Shown here: positions 45,573 to 54,216 of the stretch, in pieces | How positions within the stretch are numbered: the stretch's first letter is position 1 | Layout: each line of letters starts with the position of its first letter | DNA from: JACQXM01 sp964569425 | GTDB taxonomy: Bacteria > Planctomycetota > Phycisphaerae > UBA1845 | Reading direction: 5' to 3' | NCBI GenBank assembly: GCA_964569425.1 | Contig: CAZMVD010000008.1 | Span: forward strand, 1 to 64,000 | DNA: 64,000 bases | Notes under the pieces: model-generated | What the model was told of the DNA's origin: nothing | Seen by the model: the letters and a program-made list of their open reading frames with translations, nothing else | Database searches by the model: none | Made by a program: the position numbers and the translations under genes

Positions 45573-46220
45573 ATGAGTGTAGTCGAGCAGGTGCTGGTCG
45601 TGGAGCGCAATGTCTTCGACCGGGTGGGCAGTTTCCAGGGGATTCAATTCTCTATTGATGCCTATCTCGACGCGTTTTTCGCCGCGGGGGTGCTTCGGTT
45701 CATGCCGCGGCCGCAGGCGGAAGAAGACCCGGCGTTCAAGCAGATCATACCCTATGTGCTCATGACCGACGGCGAGACGTACCTTACCTATGTGCGGGGA
45801 CGCAAAGCGGGCGAGCAGCGTCTGGTCGGACGGCGTTCGCTGGGGATCGGCGGGCACATCAACCCGGCGGACGATTTGCCCCTTTTTGACGCCGACTATC
45901 GTGCGGCCTATCGGGCGGCGGTGGAACGTGAGGTGGCCGAGGAGGTGGTCGTTGAGTCCGCGCCACCCGACCGCATGGTGGCGTTGCTGAACGATGATTC
46001 CACGCCGGTGGGCCGCGTGCACCTGGGCATTGTGCATTATTGGCGATTTGCGCGGCTCAGCGTTCGCAAGCGCGAGCAAGTCATTACTCAACTTTCGTTC
46101 CTGACGCTGCCGGAGCTTGGTGCAGTGCGCGATTCGCTGGAGTCGTGGTCGCAGTTGTGTCTCGATCATCTCGACCGACTGGCGCAGGCCGCGGCGCCGC
46201 GGCTATGCGGGACTTCCTGA
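45573..46220 (+). CDS. Nudix-like protein (COG4112-like)
   Basis: 215 residues from ATG 45573, with GAGGGAGTG upstream. A Nudix box can be seen but stretched: GIGGHINPADD, then ~20 residues, then AAVEREVAEEVVVES, which supplies the RE-x2-EE core. The pattern is like that of the COG4112 MutT-type predicted phosphoesterases (recalled, not checked). The N-terminal ~70 residues (VLVVERNVFDRVGSFQGI) are typical of that group. Cytoplasmic; substrate unknown, probably a nucleoside diphosphate derivative. Stands alone between the pilus locus and a convergent PD40 gene. Confidence 0.77.
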   Translation: MSVVEQVLVVERNVFDRVGSFQGIQFSIDAYLDAFFAAGVLRFMPRPQAEEDPAFKQIIPYVLMTDGETYLTYVRGRKAGEQRLVGRRSLGIGGHINPADDLPLFDADYRAAYRAAVEREVAEEVVVESAPPDRMVALLNDDSTPVGRVHLGIVHYWRFARLSVRKREQVITQLSFLTLPELGAVRDSLESWSQLCLDHLDRLAQAAAPRLCGTS

Positions 46221-46290
46221 CCCTCCGGTGCACCCGGGGGGTTGCCCGTGGCTACACAAAGCGCGGGCGGGACGCGCGGCGTGCGGTGCG

Positions 46291-47406
46291 TCAGTGGAAG
46301 TCCTCCGGCAGGCGGAAATCGGCGATGAATACCTGGGGATGCTCCAAGCCGCCGCGGCGCGATGTCCACATCAACATTCGCCCATCGGGGCTGAAGACGG
46401 GCAGGCCGTCGAACGCGGGGTCGGTGGTGATGCGCACCATGGACTCCGGCGTGGGCGCCGGTTTCGCAGTGTCGCCTTGTGGCACTTTCATCAGGTAGAG
46501 GTCGTAATTTGGTTTTTCGCCGCGGGCCCGGAGTGAATGATCGGCCTGGGTGAAGATGAAACTTTTCCCGGAGGGGTGCCAGAAGGGGCACCAGTTGAAC
46601 AGTTCGTTGTCGGTCAGGGCGCGGTCGTGGCTGGCGTCGGCGCCGACAAGGCGAATCTGGAGGTTCTGCTTGCCGTCGTTGCGGCGGTCGCCGCGGTAAA
46701 GAATGGACCTGCCATCGGGTGAGAAGAATGGTCCGCCGTCGTAGCCCTTGCCGTGGGTGATGCGTCGCTGGTCGGAGCCGTCGGCGTTCATGACATAGAT
46801 TTCCAGGTCGCCATCGCGTTGGGAGGTAAAGACGATGAATCGACCGTCGGCGGAGTAGGAGCCCTCGGCGTCGTAGCCCGGCGCGTCGGTCAGCCGCTTA
46901 AGATTGGCGCCGTCTGGGTCGGCCTCGAAGATGTCCATGTGGGCGTTGAAGTCCCATTCGTACCCCTTTTTTGGCGACGTTTCTTTGGGCTTGTCGAGAT
47001 CGGGGTCAAGGTGGCTGGAGGCGAAGATGATCTTCTTGCCGTCGGGTCGGTAATAGGCGCAGGTGCAGGCGCCTTTGCCGGTGCTGACCATCCGCGGTTC
47101 GCCGCCCTTGAGGTTCATCGTGTAGATCTGGTAGTCCGTCTGGCCGATCGGCGTGGCCTGGAAGATGATGTCCTTGCCGTCGGGTGAGAAATAGGCTTCA
47201 CCCGCGTTGTGGAAACCCATGTCGCGGGTGGTGATCTGACGGATATTGGAAAGGTAGCGTGCTTCGGGGCCCGCGGCGTCGGCGGGAGGCGCCGTTTGTG
47301 CCTGGAGCGGCGCGCTCCCGGCGGCCCAAAGCGACAAGACGGCCAAAGTCGAGCCTGTCAGGGCGCGGTTGATCGATGAAGAAAGGGTACGGTGCATGCT
47401 GACCAT
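46291..47406 (-). CDS. Secreted PD40/TolB-like beta-propeller protein
   Basis: 371 residues from ATG 47406; the codon 3 positions later (MHRT) is another possibility. CAGGAG is upstream. The signal peptide ends PLQAQTA. Five or six TolB-type WD40-like repeats follow, each with a variant of AYFSPDGKDIIFQA, YYRPDGKKIIFAS, SYSADGRFIVFTS, FFSPDGRSILY, FWHPSGKSFIFTQ and VFSPDGRMLMWTS. Such propellers are found in TolB and in dipeptidyl-peptidase-like enzymes; no peptidase domain is attached here. Downstream of the beta-lactamase-fold gene on the same strand; may be co-regulated by the TrmB-like protein. Confidence 0.85.
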   Translation of the reverse strand: MVSMHRTLSSSINRALTGSTLAVLSLWAAGSAPLQAQTAPPADAAGPEARYLSNIRQITTRDMGFHNAGEAYFSPDGKDIIFQATPIGQTDYQIYTMNLKGGEPRMVSTGKGACTCAYYRPDGKKIIFASSHLDPDLDKPKETSPKKGYEWDFNAHMDIFEADPDGANLKRLTDAPGYDAEGSYSADGRFIVFTSQRDGDLEIYVMNADGSDQRRITHGKGYDGGPFFSPDGRSILYRGDRRNDGKQNLQIRLVGADASHDRALTDNELFNWCPFWHPSGKSFIFTQADHSLRARGEKPNYDLYLMKVPQGDTAKPAPTPESMVRITTDPAFDGLPVFSPDGRMLMWTSRRGGLEHPQVFIADFRLPEDFH

Positions 47407-47511
47407 GCCGTGCTCTCCTGAAAAGGGAATATCCTCCGGGGTAACCGATACTGCCGCCGAGCACGCTATGCGACGTTGGCGAGGCGCACAAGTCGCCCAC
47501 GGGCAGTGCGC

Positions 47512-49077
47512 TTACTTCGCCCGGTCAAACCGCACGTCCGTATCGCCCAAGGCAAACGCAATCACGATGGCCGCCACACCTTCCGCAGAGGTTTCGAATC
47601 GACCCAGTTCCTGCTGATTCTCTCCGACCAGGACGGAGAATCGATTTTTACCCTCCGGCGAGAGCATCAGGGGAAGGGTCCCGACGCGCGCGGAAAGGCG
47701 ATTGTCGGATCGTTCCACGACGACGGTGCCCCACACGGGGTTCGTGTAGTTGCCCGCATAATCGGCGATCGGGAGCGAAAGGGCTTCCTGGGTGACCGGA
47801 TTCTGCTCGTAGTGAGTTACTTGTTCCTGTTGTTGTTTCATCCTGCCTTTGGTGCGCTGGGCGATTTCCGGGATGATGTCGGCGCCTTCGAGCTTGAGCA
47901 GCCGGTCGTAGACGTCCCCCGCGACAATGATGGGCAATGGGAAGGACGCATTTGCAACCGCGGCCACGCCGATCTTGTGTTGCGGCATGAAGGAAATGTG
48001 CGCCGCTGCACCGGTGTAGCCACCGCCGTGCTCGATCCGTGGTACCTGCTTGTAAAGGCCGATCGTCCAGCCGAGTCCGTAACCCTCGCGCATGCTGTTG
48101 GGTAGGAATTCCTCGGGCTTGGCCATTCTGGACTGCAAGCGCTGCATTTCCAGGATCCACTTTTCGGGCAAGACGTTGCGGTCGCCGACCTTGCCGCCGT
48201 TCAAGTTCAGGATGAGCCATTTCGACAAGTCGTTGATCGACGCGCCCAGGCCGCCCGCGGCGTGCATGGTTTCGTCGAACTTGCGAACGGTCGCGGGCAC
48301 CGGCCGGTTGTTTTTCAATACGCAGGGTATGCCGGCGTCTGGGTCGCCGTACATTCGGCTGGCGGATGGGGTGGTGCGCGTCATGCCGGCGGGCTTCAGG
48401 ACGCGTTCGGTCAACACATCCCTCCACGGTTTTTCCTCCACCGCCTCCAACACGCGGCCTGCCAGCGTGTAATGAAGGTTGGAGTAGGCGAATGAGCCGC
48501 GGATGGTGGCGGCCGGGAGCCACTGGTAGTACCTATCCTCGGTGATTTCCCCTGAGAAGGCATCGAGGAAGACGATGGGCTGACTGTTAATGCCCTTGGC
48601 GTGGGAGAGCAGGTCACGGATGGTCAGTGTCTGGGTCAGCGAGGGATCGGAGAGTTCGAACCGGGGAAGATAGCGCTTCACCGGTGCGTCGAGGTCGACT
48701 TTTCCTTCCTCTACGAGCGACAACATGGCCATGGCGACGAATGACTTGGTGCAGGACGCGATGTAGAAGATCGTATCGGGCGTGACCGGCAGGTGGTTTT
48801 GGGGATCGCGCTCGCCAAACGCGGCGGTGTAGATTACGTCATTACCGCGGACGACGGTGACGGCCAATCCGGGCACGCCCATTTCCTTCATGGCGGCTTC
48901 CCACCGTTGCGGCAGGCCTTCGAACTCGGGGGGAAGGGTGGACGGCGGCGCTGCCTGCGCCGTCGCATCAGGCTTCGCCCCTTTCGTCTGGGGCCACGCC
49001 GGCGCCGCGCTGCCCCACGCGGCGAGGATTAATGTTCCATACACCGGGAACTTTGAGTGTTGCTGCACCATGTTCAT
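47512..49077 (-). CDS. Secreted serine beta-lactamase-fold hydrolase
   Basis: 521 residues from ATG 49077, at good spacing from AAGGA; ATG 49083 directly abuts it. Signal peptide ends SAAPAWPQ. Class C / penicillin-binding-like fold: FYIASCTKSFVAMAMLSLVEEGKVDLDAPVKRYLP gives the S-x-x-K nucleophile (SCTK), and FAYSNLHYTLAGRVLE gives the Y-x-N motif. A third motif HGGGYTGAAAH replaces KTG with HGGG, as in esterase- and peptidase-like members. The C-terminal ~120 residues form an extra beta domain (YAGNYTNPVWGTVVV). More likely an esterase or D-peptidase than an antibiotic-resistance enzyme. Confidence 0.84.
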   Translation of the reverse strand: MNMVQQHSKFPVYGTLILAAWGSAAPAWPQTKGAKPDATAQAAPPSTLPPEFEGLPQRWEAAMKEMGVPGLAVTVVRGNDVIYTAAFGERDPQNHLPVTPDTIFYIASCTKSFVAMAMLSLVEEGKVDLDAPVKRYLPRFELSDPSLTQTLTIRDLLSHAKGINSQPIVFLDAFSGEITEDRYYQWLPAATIRGSFAYSNLHYTLAGRVLEAVEEKPWRDVLTERVLKPAGMTRTTPSASRMYGDPDAGIPCVLKNNRPVPATVRKFDETMHAAGGLGASINDLSKWLILNLNGGKVGDRNVLPEKWILEMQRLQSRMAKPEEFLPNSMREGYGLGWTIGLYKQVPRIEHGGGYTGAAAHISFMPQHKIGVAAVANASFPLPIIVAGDVYDRLLKLEGADIIPEIAQRTKGRMKQQQEQVTHYEQNPVTQEALSLPIADYAGNYTNPVWGTVVVERSDNRLSARVGTLPLMLSPEGKNRFSVLVGENQQELGRFETSAEGVAAIVIAFALGDTDVRFDRAK

Positions 49078-49125
49078 TTGCATTCCTTTCGAGGTATTGA
49101 ACCGTTTGACATCAACTCACTGTGT

Positions 49126-50019
49126 TTATCCGGGTTTAATTGAACCTGAGTTTTCCTGGGGCGGCACCTGGCCCAGATGCTTCATCAAGTTCTGGTAGGC
49201 CGGGCCGCGCGATGAGGCCGGGTGCAGGTGCCGAAGGCTGAGGAACACGGCGCGGAGGCGCTCGACGGAAGTATCGTGCTCAAGCTCGGCCATGGCCGCG
49301 GCCTGTGAGGCTTCGTTGATCAGACCGTTGTAAAGCACGTAGGAGATGATGGGGCTGGCGGTCCAGAAGGCCTGGTGGACGTCGTCCCCGTCTTTCTTGA
49401 GCAGGGCCAGCAGGTGCTCGCGGCCGTCGATGTTCAGGTTGAGCAAGTCGCCGGGGATGGCGCTGAGGATTTCATTGCCGCGCGGCCGGACGATGGTGTG
49501 CGCGGCTTCCACGCCGGTCTGGCGATAGGTCTTGACCACCATTTCGATGCCGCGTGAATGCGCGGTCTCGATGGCGCTGCGTAATTCGAGCAGCAGCGTG
49601 GGGAATACATCCATGACGGCTACGTGGCCGGCGCGGTCAAACATGGCCCGTGCCCGTTCGAGGACCTGCGACCGGTTCTGCAACTGGTAGAGCCGATCGT
49701 CGGATTCGCTGCGGCGGATCTGCGACAGAAACCCCGCGGCCGACTGTTTGGATTCGCGAAAGCGCACCTCTAGTAGTTTGAGCAGTTCGTCGGGGGGGAC
49801 GGCGCGGCAGAGGCGGTTGCGGGCGTCGTCGACGATGACAGCGCCCTTGCGTTGGAGGGATGCGAGCGCCTTGTAGGTGTTGGCCGCGGGTTTGCCGATC
49901 GTTTGGGCGACCCGGTATCCCGTTGCGGGCGATTCGCGAACGAGGCAGACGTAGACTTCGGCCTCCAGCGATGTAAATCCAAGTTCTACAAGAGTTTGCA
50001 GTTGTCTGTCGGTGGTCAT
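49126..50019 (-). CDS. TrmB-family transcriptional regulator
   Basis: 297 residues from ATG 50019. The N-terminal winged helix LQTLVELGFTSLEAEVYVCLVRESPATGYRVAQTIGKPAANTYKALASLQRKGAVIVDD is the TrmB pattern. A coiled-coil-like linker follows, then a phospholipase-D-like effector region (AMFDRAGHVAVMDVFPTLLLELRSAIETAHSRGIEMVVKTY). TrmB proteins are best known from archaea as sugar-responsive regulators and occur in bacteria. It is 5' of the beta-lactamase-fold and PD40 genes on the same strand and probably controls them. A palindrome upstream could be its operator. Confidence 0.84.
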   Translation of the reverse strand: MTTDRQLQTLVELGFTSLEAEVYVCLVRESPATGYRVAQTIGKPAANTYKALASLQRKGAVIVDDARNRLCRAVPPDELLKLLEVRFRESKQSAAGFLSQIRRSESDDRLYQLQNRSQVLERARAMFDRAGHVAVMDVFPTLLLELRSAIETAHSRGIEMVVKTYRQTGVEAAHTIVRPRGNEILSAIPGDLLNLNIDGREHLLALLKKDGDDVHQAFWTASPIISYVLYNGLINEASQAAAMAELEHDTSVERLRAVFLSLRHLHPASSRGPAYQNLMKHLGQVPPQENSGSIKPG

Positions 50020-50035
50020 TGTGCGGCGTCCTATT

Positions 50036-50051
50036 AGTAGCACATACTACT
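50036..50051. promoter_or_regulatory. Inverted repeat, candidate TrmB operator
   Basis: AGTAG-CACATA-CTACT is a palindrome with 5-bp arms and a 6-base spacer. It starts 17 bases upstream of the regulator's start codon. Position suggests autoregulation; arms are short, so this is tentative. Confidence 0.4.
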
Positions 50052-50130
50052 GATTCGAGAGTCGAGCGAGAATATTTCCAAAACTCATTCGGGTCAAAGC
50101 GCGGTTCAGGGGCGGAGAATCTGGTGCCGC

Positions 50131-51006
50131 TCAGGATGGGGCGGAGGATGGCTCGCGCCCTGGGGGGGCGATATTCGCGGACGTGGTCACGCGCCGGCCG
50201 CATTCGGGGCAGGCGCCCGAGGAAAGCTGGTACAGCGGGTACCCGCAACCGGGACACAGGTCTTCTTCGATTTCCAGGAGGAACCCCAGGTTGCACTGAA
50301 CGCAGCGTGATCGGCCCACGGCAACCGTTTGCGTATGCGCGCAGCGTGGGCAGGTGAGCGACAGGCGCAGGTCGGTGGTGCGTACCGCTTCGCGGGCGCG
50401 GATGGTGGTGATGCGATGAAGCACCGGGACCGCGAGCGAACCGCAACCCAAGATGATGAAGAGGACGTTGATATGCCGAAATGCCGTACTCTCGTCGATC
50501 AGGGGTCGTCCATTCCACACCCAATGGGCGACGTACGCGGCCAGCAGCAGATTGACGATGATCGTCCAGCGCCGGACCCATCGGTAGCGCGGGTCAAGCT
50601 GCGCCAGCGAGAGCGCGGCAACGATCGTTATGGCCACGGCAGCAATCCAGGCAATGCCCGATATGCGACACATTAAGTCGTAGTAGGGGTGGGGGCCGGG
50701 GCCGAATACTCGCCAAGTGCCGACGCATTCGATCCAAACGACCGGCGATGACAACGCGAACGCCGCGATGGCAAACGCCAGACCCACGAGCCCGACCGGG
50801 TGCCAGCGCCTTCGCGCCCACACAACTACGTCGACCAATCCCAGGATCGAGGCCGCGGCAAATAAAGCGGTTATCGCCAGAATGGCCCACGCCGTCGCGG
50901 ACCGCGTGTCGCTGGCGATGACGAAGACTCCCATGGCAGCGCAGATGACGAGTGAGCCGACGAAGGCGAGAAGCAGGTAGCGTTGAGCGCGGGCAGATGT
51001 TCGCAT
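50131..51006 (-). CDS. Multipass membrane protein with C-terminal zinc-ribbon motifs
   Basis: 291 residues. Six or so hydrophobic segments between residues 8 and 215 (YLLLAFVGSLVICAAMGVFVI, AWAILAITALFAAASILGLV, and others). After them four Cys pairs occur: CPRC, CVQC, CPGC and CPEC, spaced as two zinc ribbons (LTCPRCAHTQTV..., CPGCGYPLYQL..., CPECGRRV). Zinc-ribbon-tailed membrane proteins of this type are frequent in planctomycetes and have no known function. Lies between the TrmB gene and pcm on the minus strand. Confidence 0.75.
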   Translation of the reverse strand: MRTSARAQRYLLLAFVGSLVICAAMGVFVIASDTRSATAWAILAITALFAAASILGLVDVVVWARRRWHPVGLVGLAFAIAAFALSSPVVWIECVGTWRVFGPGPHPYYDLMCRISGIAWIAAVAITIVAALSLAQLDPRYRWVRRWTIIVNLLLAAYVAHWVWNGRPLIDESTAFRHINVLFIILGCGSLAVPVLHRITTIRAREAVRTTDLRLSLTCPRCAHTQTVAVGRSRCVQCNLGFLLEIEEDLCPGCGYPLYQLSSGACPECGRRVTTSANIAPPGREPSSAPS

Positions 51007-51056
51007 GACCGTTTATGTCCGTGCGACTGTTCTCGTCAACGCACGCGGCCCGCAAG

Positions 51057-51731
51057 TCAAGCGGCGCCGTCCGGCGGTCGATGTTCTTCCCATCCTTCGC
51101 GCCCGATCAGTTTGACGAAGCGGCATGCGAGCAACGGCGTCTCGATCGTGGTTCCTCCGTAGCGCTCTACACAGACAATGGTTTGGTCGTTTGTGCCGCC
51201 GACGGGCAGCACCATTCGCCCCCCCTCCACGAGCTGGTCCACCAGCGCGGGCGGTACGCGGGGGGCACCGGCGGTGACGATGATGCGGTCGTAGGGTGCG
51301 AATTCGGTCAGGCCGAGGCTGCCATCTCCGCCGCGCAAGGTGACGTTGGATATTCCGAGTTGGGCCAACGTGGCGGCGGCCTGATGGCGCAGCTCATCCA
51401 ACCGCTCGATGGAATAGACATGAGCGGTTAGTTGGGCGAGCACGGCTGTCTGGTAGCCGCTGCCGGTGCCCACTTCGAGCACGCAACAGCGCGGGGTGAG
51501 GTTCAGCGCCGCGGTCATAAAGGCGACAATGTACGGCTGGCTGATGGTCTGGCCGCAGGCGATGGGCAGCGCGGCGTCGGCATAGGCCTGATGACGTTCG
51601 CTATCTGGAAGAAACCGTTCGCGCGGTACGGATTCCATGGCGGCAAGGACCGGAGCATCGTGCACGCCACGGGCGCGCAGGTGCTGTTCCACCATGCGAT
51701 GCCGCTCCAGAATCCAATCGCGTTGCGGCAT
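51057..51731 (-). CDS. pcm: Protein-L-isoaspartate O-methyltransferase
   Basis: 224 residues from ATG 51731 (an ATG at 51809 would add 26 residues outside the family). Methylates L-isoaspartyl residues in aged proteins, allowing repair. PCMT blocks: VLAAMESVPRERFLPD, AYADAALPIACGQTISQPYIVAFM, the SAM-binding VLEVGTGSGYQTAVLA, and YDRIIVTAGAPRVPPALVDQLVEGGRMVLPVG. Last recognisable gene of a minus-strand run after the DUF481 gene; 124 bases separate them. Confidence 0.93.
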   Translation of the reverse strand: MPQRDWILERHRMVEQHLRARGVHDAPVLAAMESVPRERFLPDSERHQAYADAALPIACGQTISQPYIVAFMTAALNLTPRCCVLEVGTGSGYQTAVLAQLTAHVYSIERLDELRHQAAATLAQLGISNVTLRGGDGSLGLTEFAPYDRIIVTAGAPRVPPALVDQLVEGGRMVLPVGGTNDQTIVCVERYGGTTIETPLLACRFVKLIGREGWEEHRPPDGAA

Positions 51732-51854
51732 GAGGTCCAGGCTCCACCAGGCAGCGCACCGCAGCGCGCGCCATCGTGGAAAGACGACCTCCGAAGCCTT
51801 ATCGGGCAAGGACCGCGGGGCGACTCTCGCGCCGGCTGCGCCCCGGCGAGCCGC

Positions 51855-52940
51855 CTATTTCTTCAACTCGACGACGATATTGGCGTAGTACGTACTGTCC
51901 AGCCTTTCGACGCCGGGCGGCGGCTGCGAGTTGTAATCCTTCTTGACGCCCAGTTTCAACTTCATGTAATCGCTCTTGAGCGGAAAGATCAATCCGGTGT
52001 CCGCCACCAGGCGGTAGTCGCCAAAGTCGTCCCACGCCGGGCTGTAGGTAGTGGATTGGGTGAACTGCATCCATGTTTTCACGTCCAAGCGATAATCCCA
52101 GCCCAGGTCGAGAATGGCGTCGTCCTGCGAACCGCCGGTGCTGTACGTCTCGTGGCGATAGCCGATGCCCGCGCGGGTCTTGAATTCGTGTTCGGGTTTC
52201 TTGAGCCAGTAGTAGCCCGCACCGGTGCTGGCGGTGGCGCGAATGTCGATGTTCTCAAACTCGTCATACTCCAGCCCGAGGCGCGCGTACCAATACCAAC
52301 GTTCGGTCAGCAGATACTCGTAATTGACGCCGCCGAGATACTCGTTGCGATTCCGCTGATTGTTCTGTTCGCCATACTCTGCGGCGAGGTAGAATTGCAG
52401 AAGGTCCTTGGCCGTCGTGCGCTTGAGGTCGATGCGGCCGCGCGCGTTCTTGGTATCGGTGTTTCCTTCGGAGCGGCTTCCGCCGGCTTCGATGGTCAGT
52501 GTCCATTGCGGGGTCAGCGCCAGTCGGAGTTTTTCCTCTTCGACTTTGATGGCCGCAACTTCAGGGCTGTCGGCGCCGGGCATCCACAGCGCGGTGATGC
52601 TCTCCGTGGGCACCGCCACCTCGCCGATGGCGGTATGCATGATTGACTTGCCCGGTTCGGCCGATTCAGAGACCGTTCCGACGAGTCGGTCGCCGCTTTC
52701 AAACTGGACATTGACCGATTCGTCGGTGGCGACTGAGACGATCAGTTTGGGGTCGATCTCCAGCTTGCCCGCGATTTGCGTAACAATGATCAGCTTGTCG
52801 CCGGACATGGTCTCGATCTTGCCAACGATCCTACTGCCGTCGCTGGTCACGATGACGTCCGCGCGCCCACCGGTATGGCAGAACAGGCTCGCGGCGAGTG
52901 CCAGGACCATGCTCGGCAATTGTCTGGGGAGGGGTCGCAT
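51855..52940 (-). CDS. DUF481 / YdiY-like salt-induced outer-membrane protein
   Basis: 361 residues from ATG 52940, with GAGGA ~8 bases upstream; an ATG at 52961 lacks one. The signal peptide ends TGGRADV. Residues ~25-110 form a repeated beta domain (VTSDGSRIVGKIETMSGDKLIIVTQIAGKLEIDPKLIVSV). The C-terminal ~220 residues alternate aromatic beta strands (WTLTIEAGGSRSEGNTDTKN, FYLAAEYGEQNNQRNRNEYLGGVNYEYLLTERWYWYARLGLEYDEF), typical of DUF481 barrels, and end NIVVELKK. Outer-membrane protein of uncertain function. Confidence 0.87.
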   Translation of the reverse strand: MRPLPRQLPSMVLALAASLFCHTGGRADVIVTSDGSRIVGKIETMSGDKLIIVTQIAGKLEIDPKLIVSVATDESVNVQFESGDRLVGTVSESAEPGKSIMHTAIGEVAVPTESITALWMPGADSPEVAAIKVEEEKLRLALTPQWTLTIEAGGSRSEGNTDTKNARGRIDLKRTTAKDLLQFYLAAEYGEQNNQRNRNEYLGGVNYEYLLTERWYWYARLGLEYDEFENIDIRATASTGAGYYWLKKPEHEFKTRAGIGYRHETYSTGGSQDDAILDLGWDYRLDVKTWMQFTQSTTYSPAWDDFGDYRLVADTGLIFPLKSDYMKLKLGVKKDYNSQPPPGVERLDSTYYANIVVELKK

Positions 52941-53119
52941 GATCGCATCCTCTTTTTTCAATATTGGGATCGAAGTCCAAGCGATTCGGAAGCCCAGCGC
53001 CAGTCCGTCGGTGCCGGCGTCTTCCGCGGAGACCGAGGCAAACGGCTTGTTGTTCGGTTCCTGCCGGTTATCGTCCGGCGGGCCGAGTCAATCAGGCCGA
53101 TCCCCGGTCCGAACAGTTG

Positions 53120-53338
53120 TTAGTTGTCGTCCGCAAAAACGTCGTTGATGGAATCAGTGATAAACTGGTCAAGGGGCGTGAGGATGGCCGTCCGGATGAG
53201 CGCGATGATCAACTCTCGCCCGTCCAGGGTCACGCTGGTTGCGACATTGCCGAAGTTGCACGAGCCGAGCTGCATGAGAAACCCGCCCGTTAAAAGCCAA
53301 GTGAGGCATCGCTTGCGCTTCAAGTTCGTGTTCATCAT
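53120..53338 (-). CDS. Small putative lipoprotein
   Basis: 72 residues; ATG 53335 is also possible. A signal sequence with basic N-terminus (NTNLKRKRCLTWLLTGGFLMQLGS) is followed by Cys in the lipobox-like LGSC. The rest is ~45 residues (ELIIALIRTAILTPLDQFITDSINDVF), perhaps an amphipathic helix. GGGAG precedes the start. No family recognised; probably real because of the clean lipobox and ribosome binding site. Confidence 0.55.
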   Translation of the reverse strand: MMNTNLKRKRCLTWLLTGGFLMQLGSCNFGNVATSVTLDGRELIIALIRTAILTPLDQFITDSINDVFADDN

Positions 53339-53699
53339 CTCCCACTCTCGCTCTCAGTACTGGAACTTGGACTTCGAACCGCCGAAATCCGCCGGCAGTG
53401 TAGTGAGGCGTCCGACGTCCTGCAACAGCGCGCCCGGAGGTCGGCGCCCTTCCCGTTTTTGACGGTTAGGCGGATTTCGATTATACTTCCTCTCCATAGC
53501 ATGGACGTGTGATCGCCTGAAATGAACACCCGGTGGTCGGCGGCGCATCCGTTTAGGCTTGTTGCCACCCGGCGCATTGGGCGTCCTGCCGGTGGCCGGT
53601 GGCGGCTTTGCGCCGACTCACGAGCACCGGTAGAGCCCACCGCCAAGCCGCACTTCCTCCGGGCGGCGAAGAGTGGCCTAACGTGGATCAAGGTGTTTC
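53339..53699. other. Intergenic region
   Basis: 361 bases between divergent genes with no supported gene. Short open frames on both strands lack motifs. No strong promoter or hairpin recognised. Confidence 0.35.
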
Positions 53700-54149
53700 A
53701 TGACGCCCGACGAGAAAGCCCAAGTCTTGGCGCTGTTTGATGAAGCGCATCGGTGGTGCCAGGATAGCGAGGCGCGCGACGGCGCCGGCAATCCTGTGAC
53801 GTATAACGACGAGAACGCAGTGTCCTGGGATCTGGTCGGGGGCATTTGCCATCTTTTTGGGTGGAAGCGGGGATCGCAGCTCGCGGGCCAGATTCACCGG
53901 CATATCACCAAAGGCGTTGCGGCGCGGTTTGCACCTTGTTCGGAAGCGGCGTCCATTACCGCCCTTCTGGATTTCAATGATGACGCGGCGATGAGTTTTG
54001 ACCAGTTCGTCAGCACGTTGCGTGCCGTTCCGGTTTGGCGGGGTGGCGCTCAGGTTCCCGAGGCGGATGAGTCCGCGGCGCACGCCGAGCGCGATCGACA
54101 TCCCGACGCCCACGATCATCGATCTTTGGCGGCCAGGCACGACCGCTGA
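53700..54149 (+). CDS. Hypothetical protein, possibly DUF6197-like
   Basis: 149 residues. Residues 5-90: ALFDEAHRWCQDSEARDGAGNPVTYNDENAVSWDLVGGICHLFGW, an arrangement like the DUF6197 proteins as I recall them (HxWCQ...A-x-DA-x-G...A-x-W), so this is only tentative. The C-terminus is His/Asp/Arg-rich (AERDRHPDAHDHRSLAARHDR). No signal peptide. Convergent with ftsK. Confidence 0.62.
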   Translation: MTPDEKAQVLALFDEAHRWCQDSEARDGAGNPVTYNDENAVSWDLVGGICHLFGWKRGSQLAGQIHRHITKGVAARFAPCSEAASITALLDFNDDAAMSFDQFVSTLRAVPVWRGGAQVPEADESAAHAERDRHPDAHDHRSLAARHDR

Positions 54150-54216
54150 TTTTCGGCGCCCTGTGGGGGACGTCGGATGGGGGGAACGGGCACGCGGCCA
54201 TTGCGGCAGGACACGT

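Noticed and set aside
47512..49077. Antibiotic-resistance beta-lactamase
   Set aside because: SxxK and YxN are present, but HGGG replaces KTG and an extra C-terminal domain is present, which favours an esterase or peptidase role.
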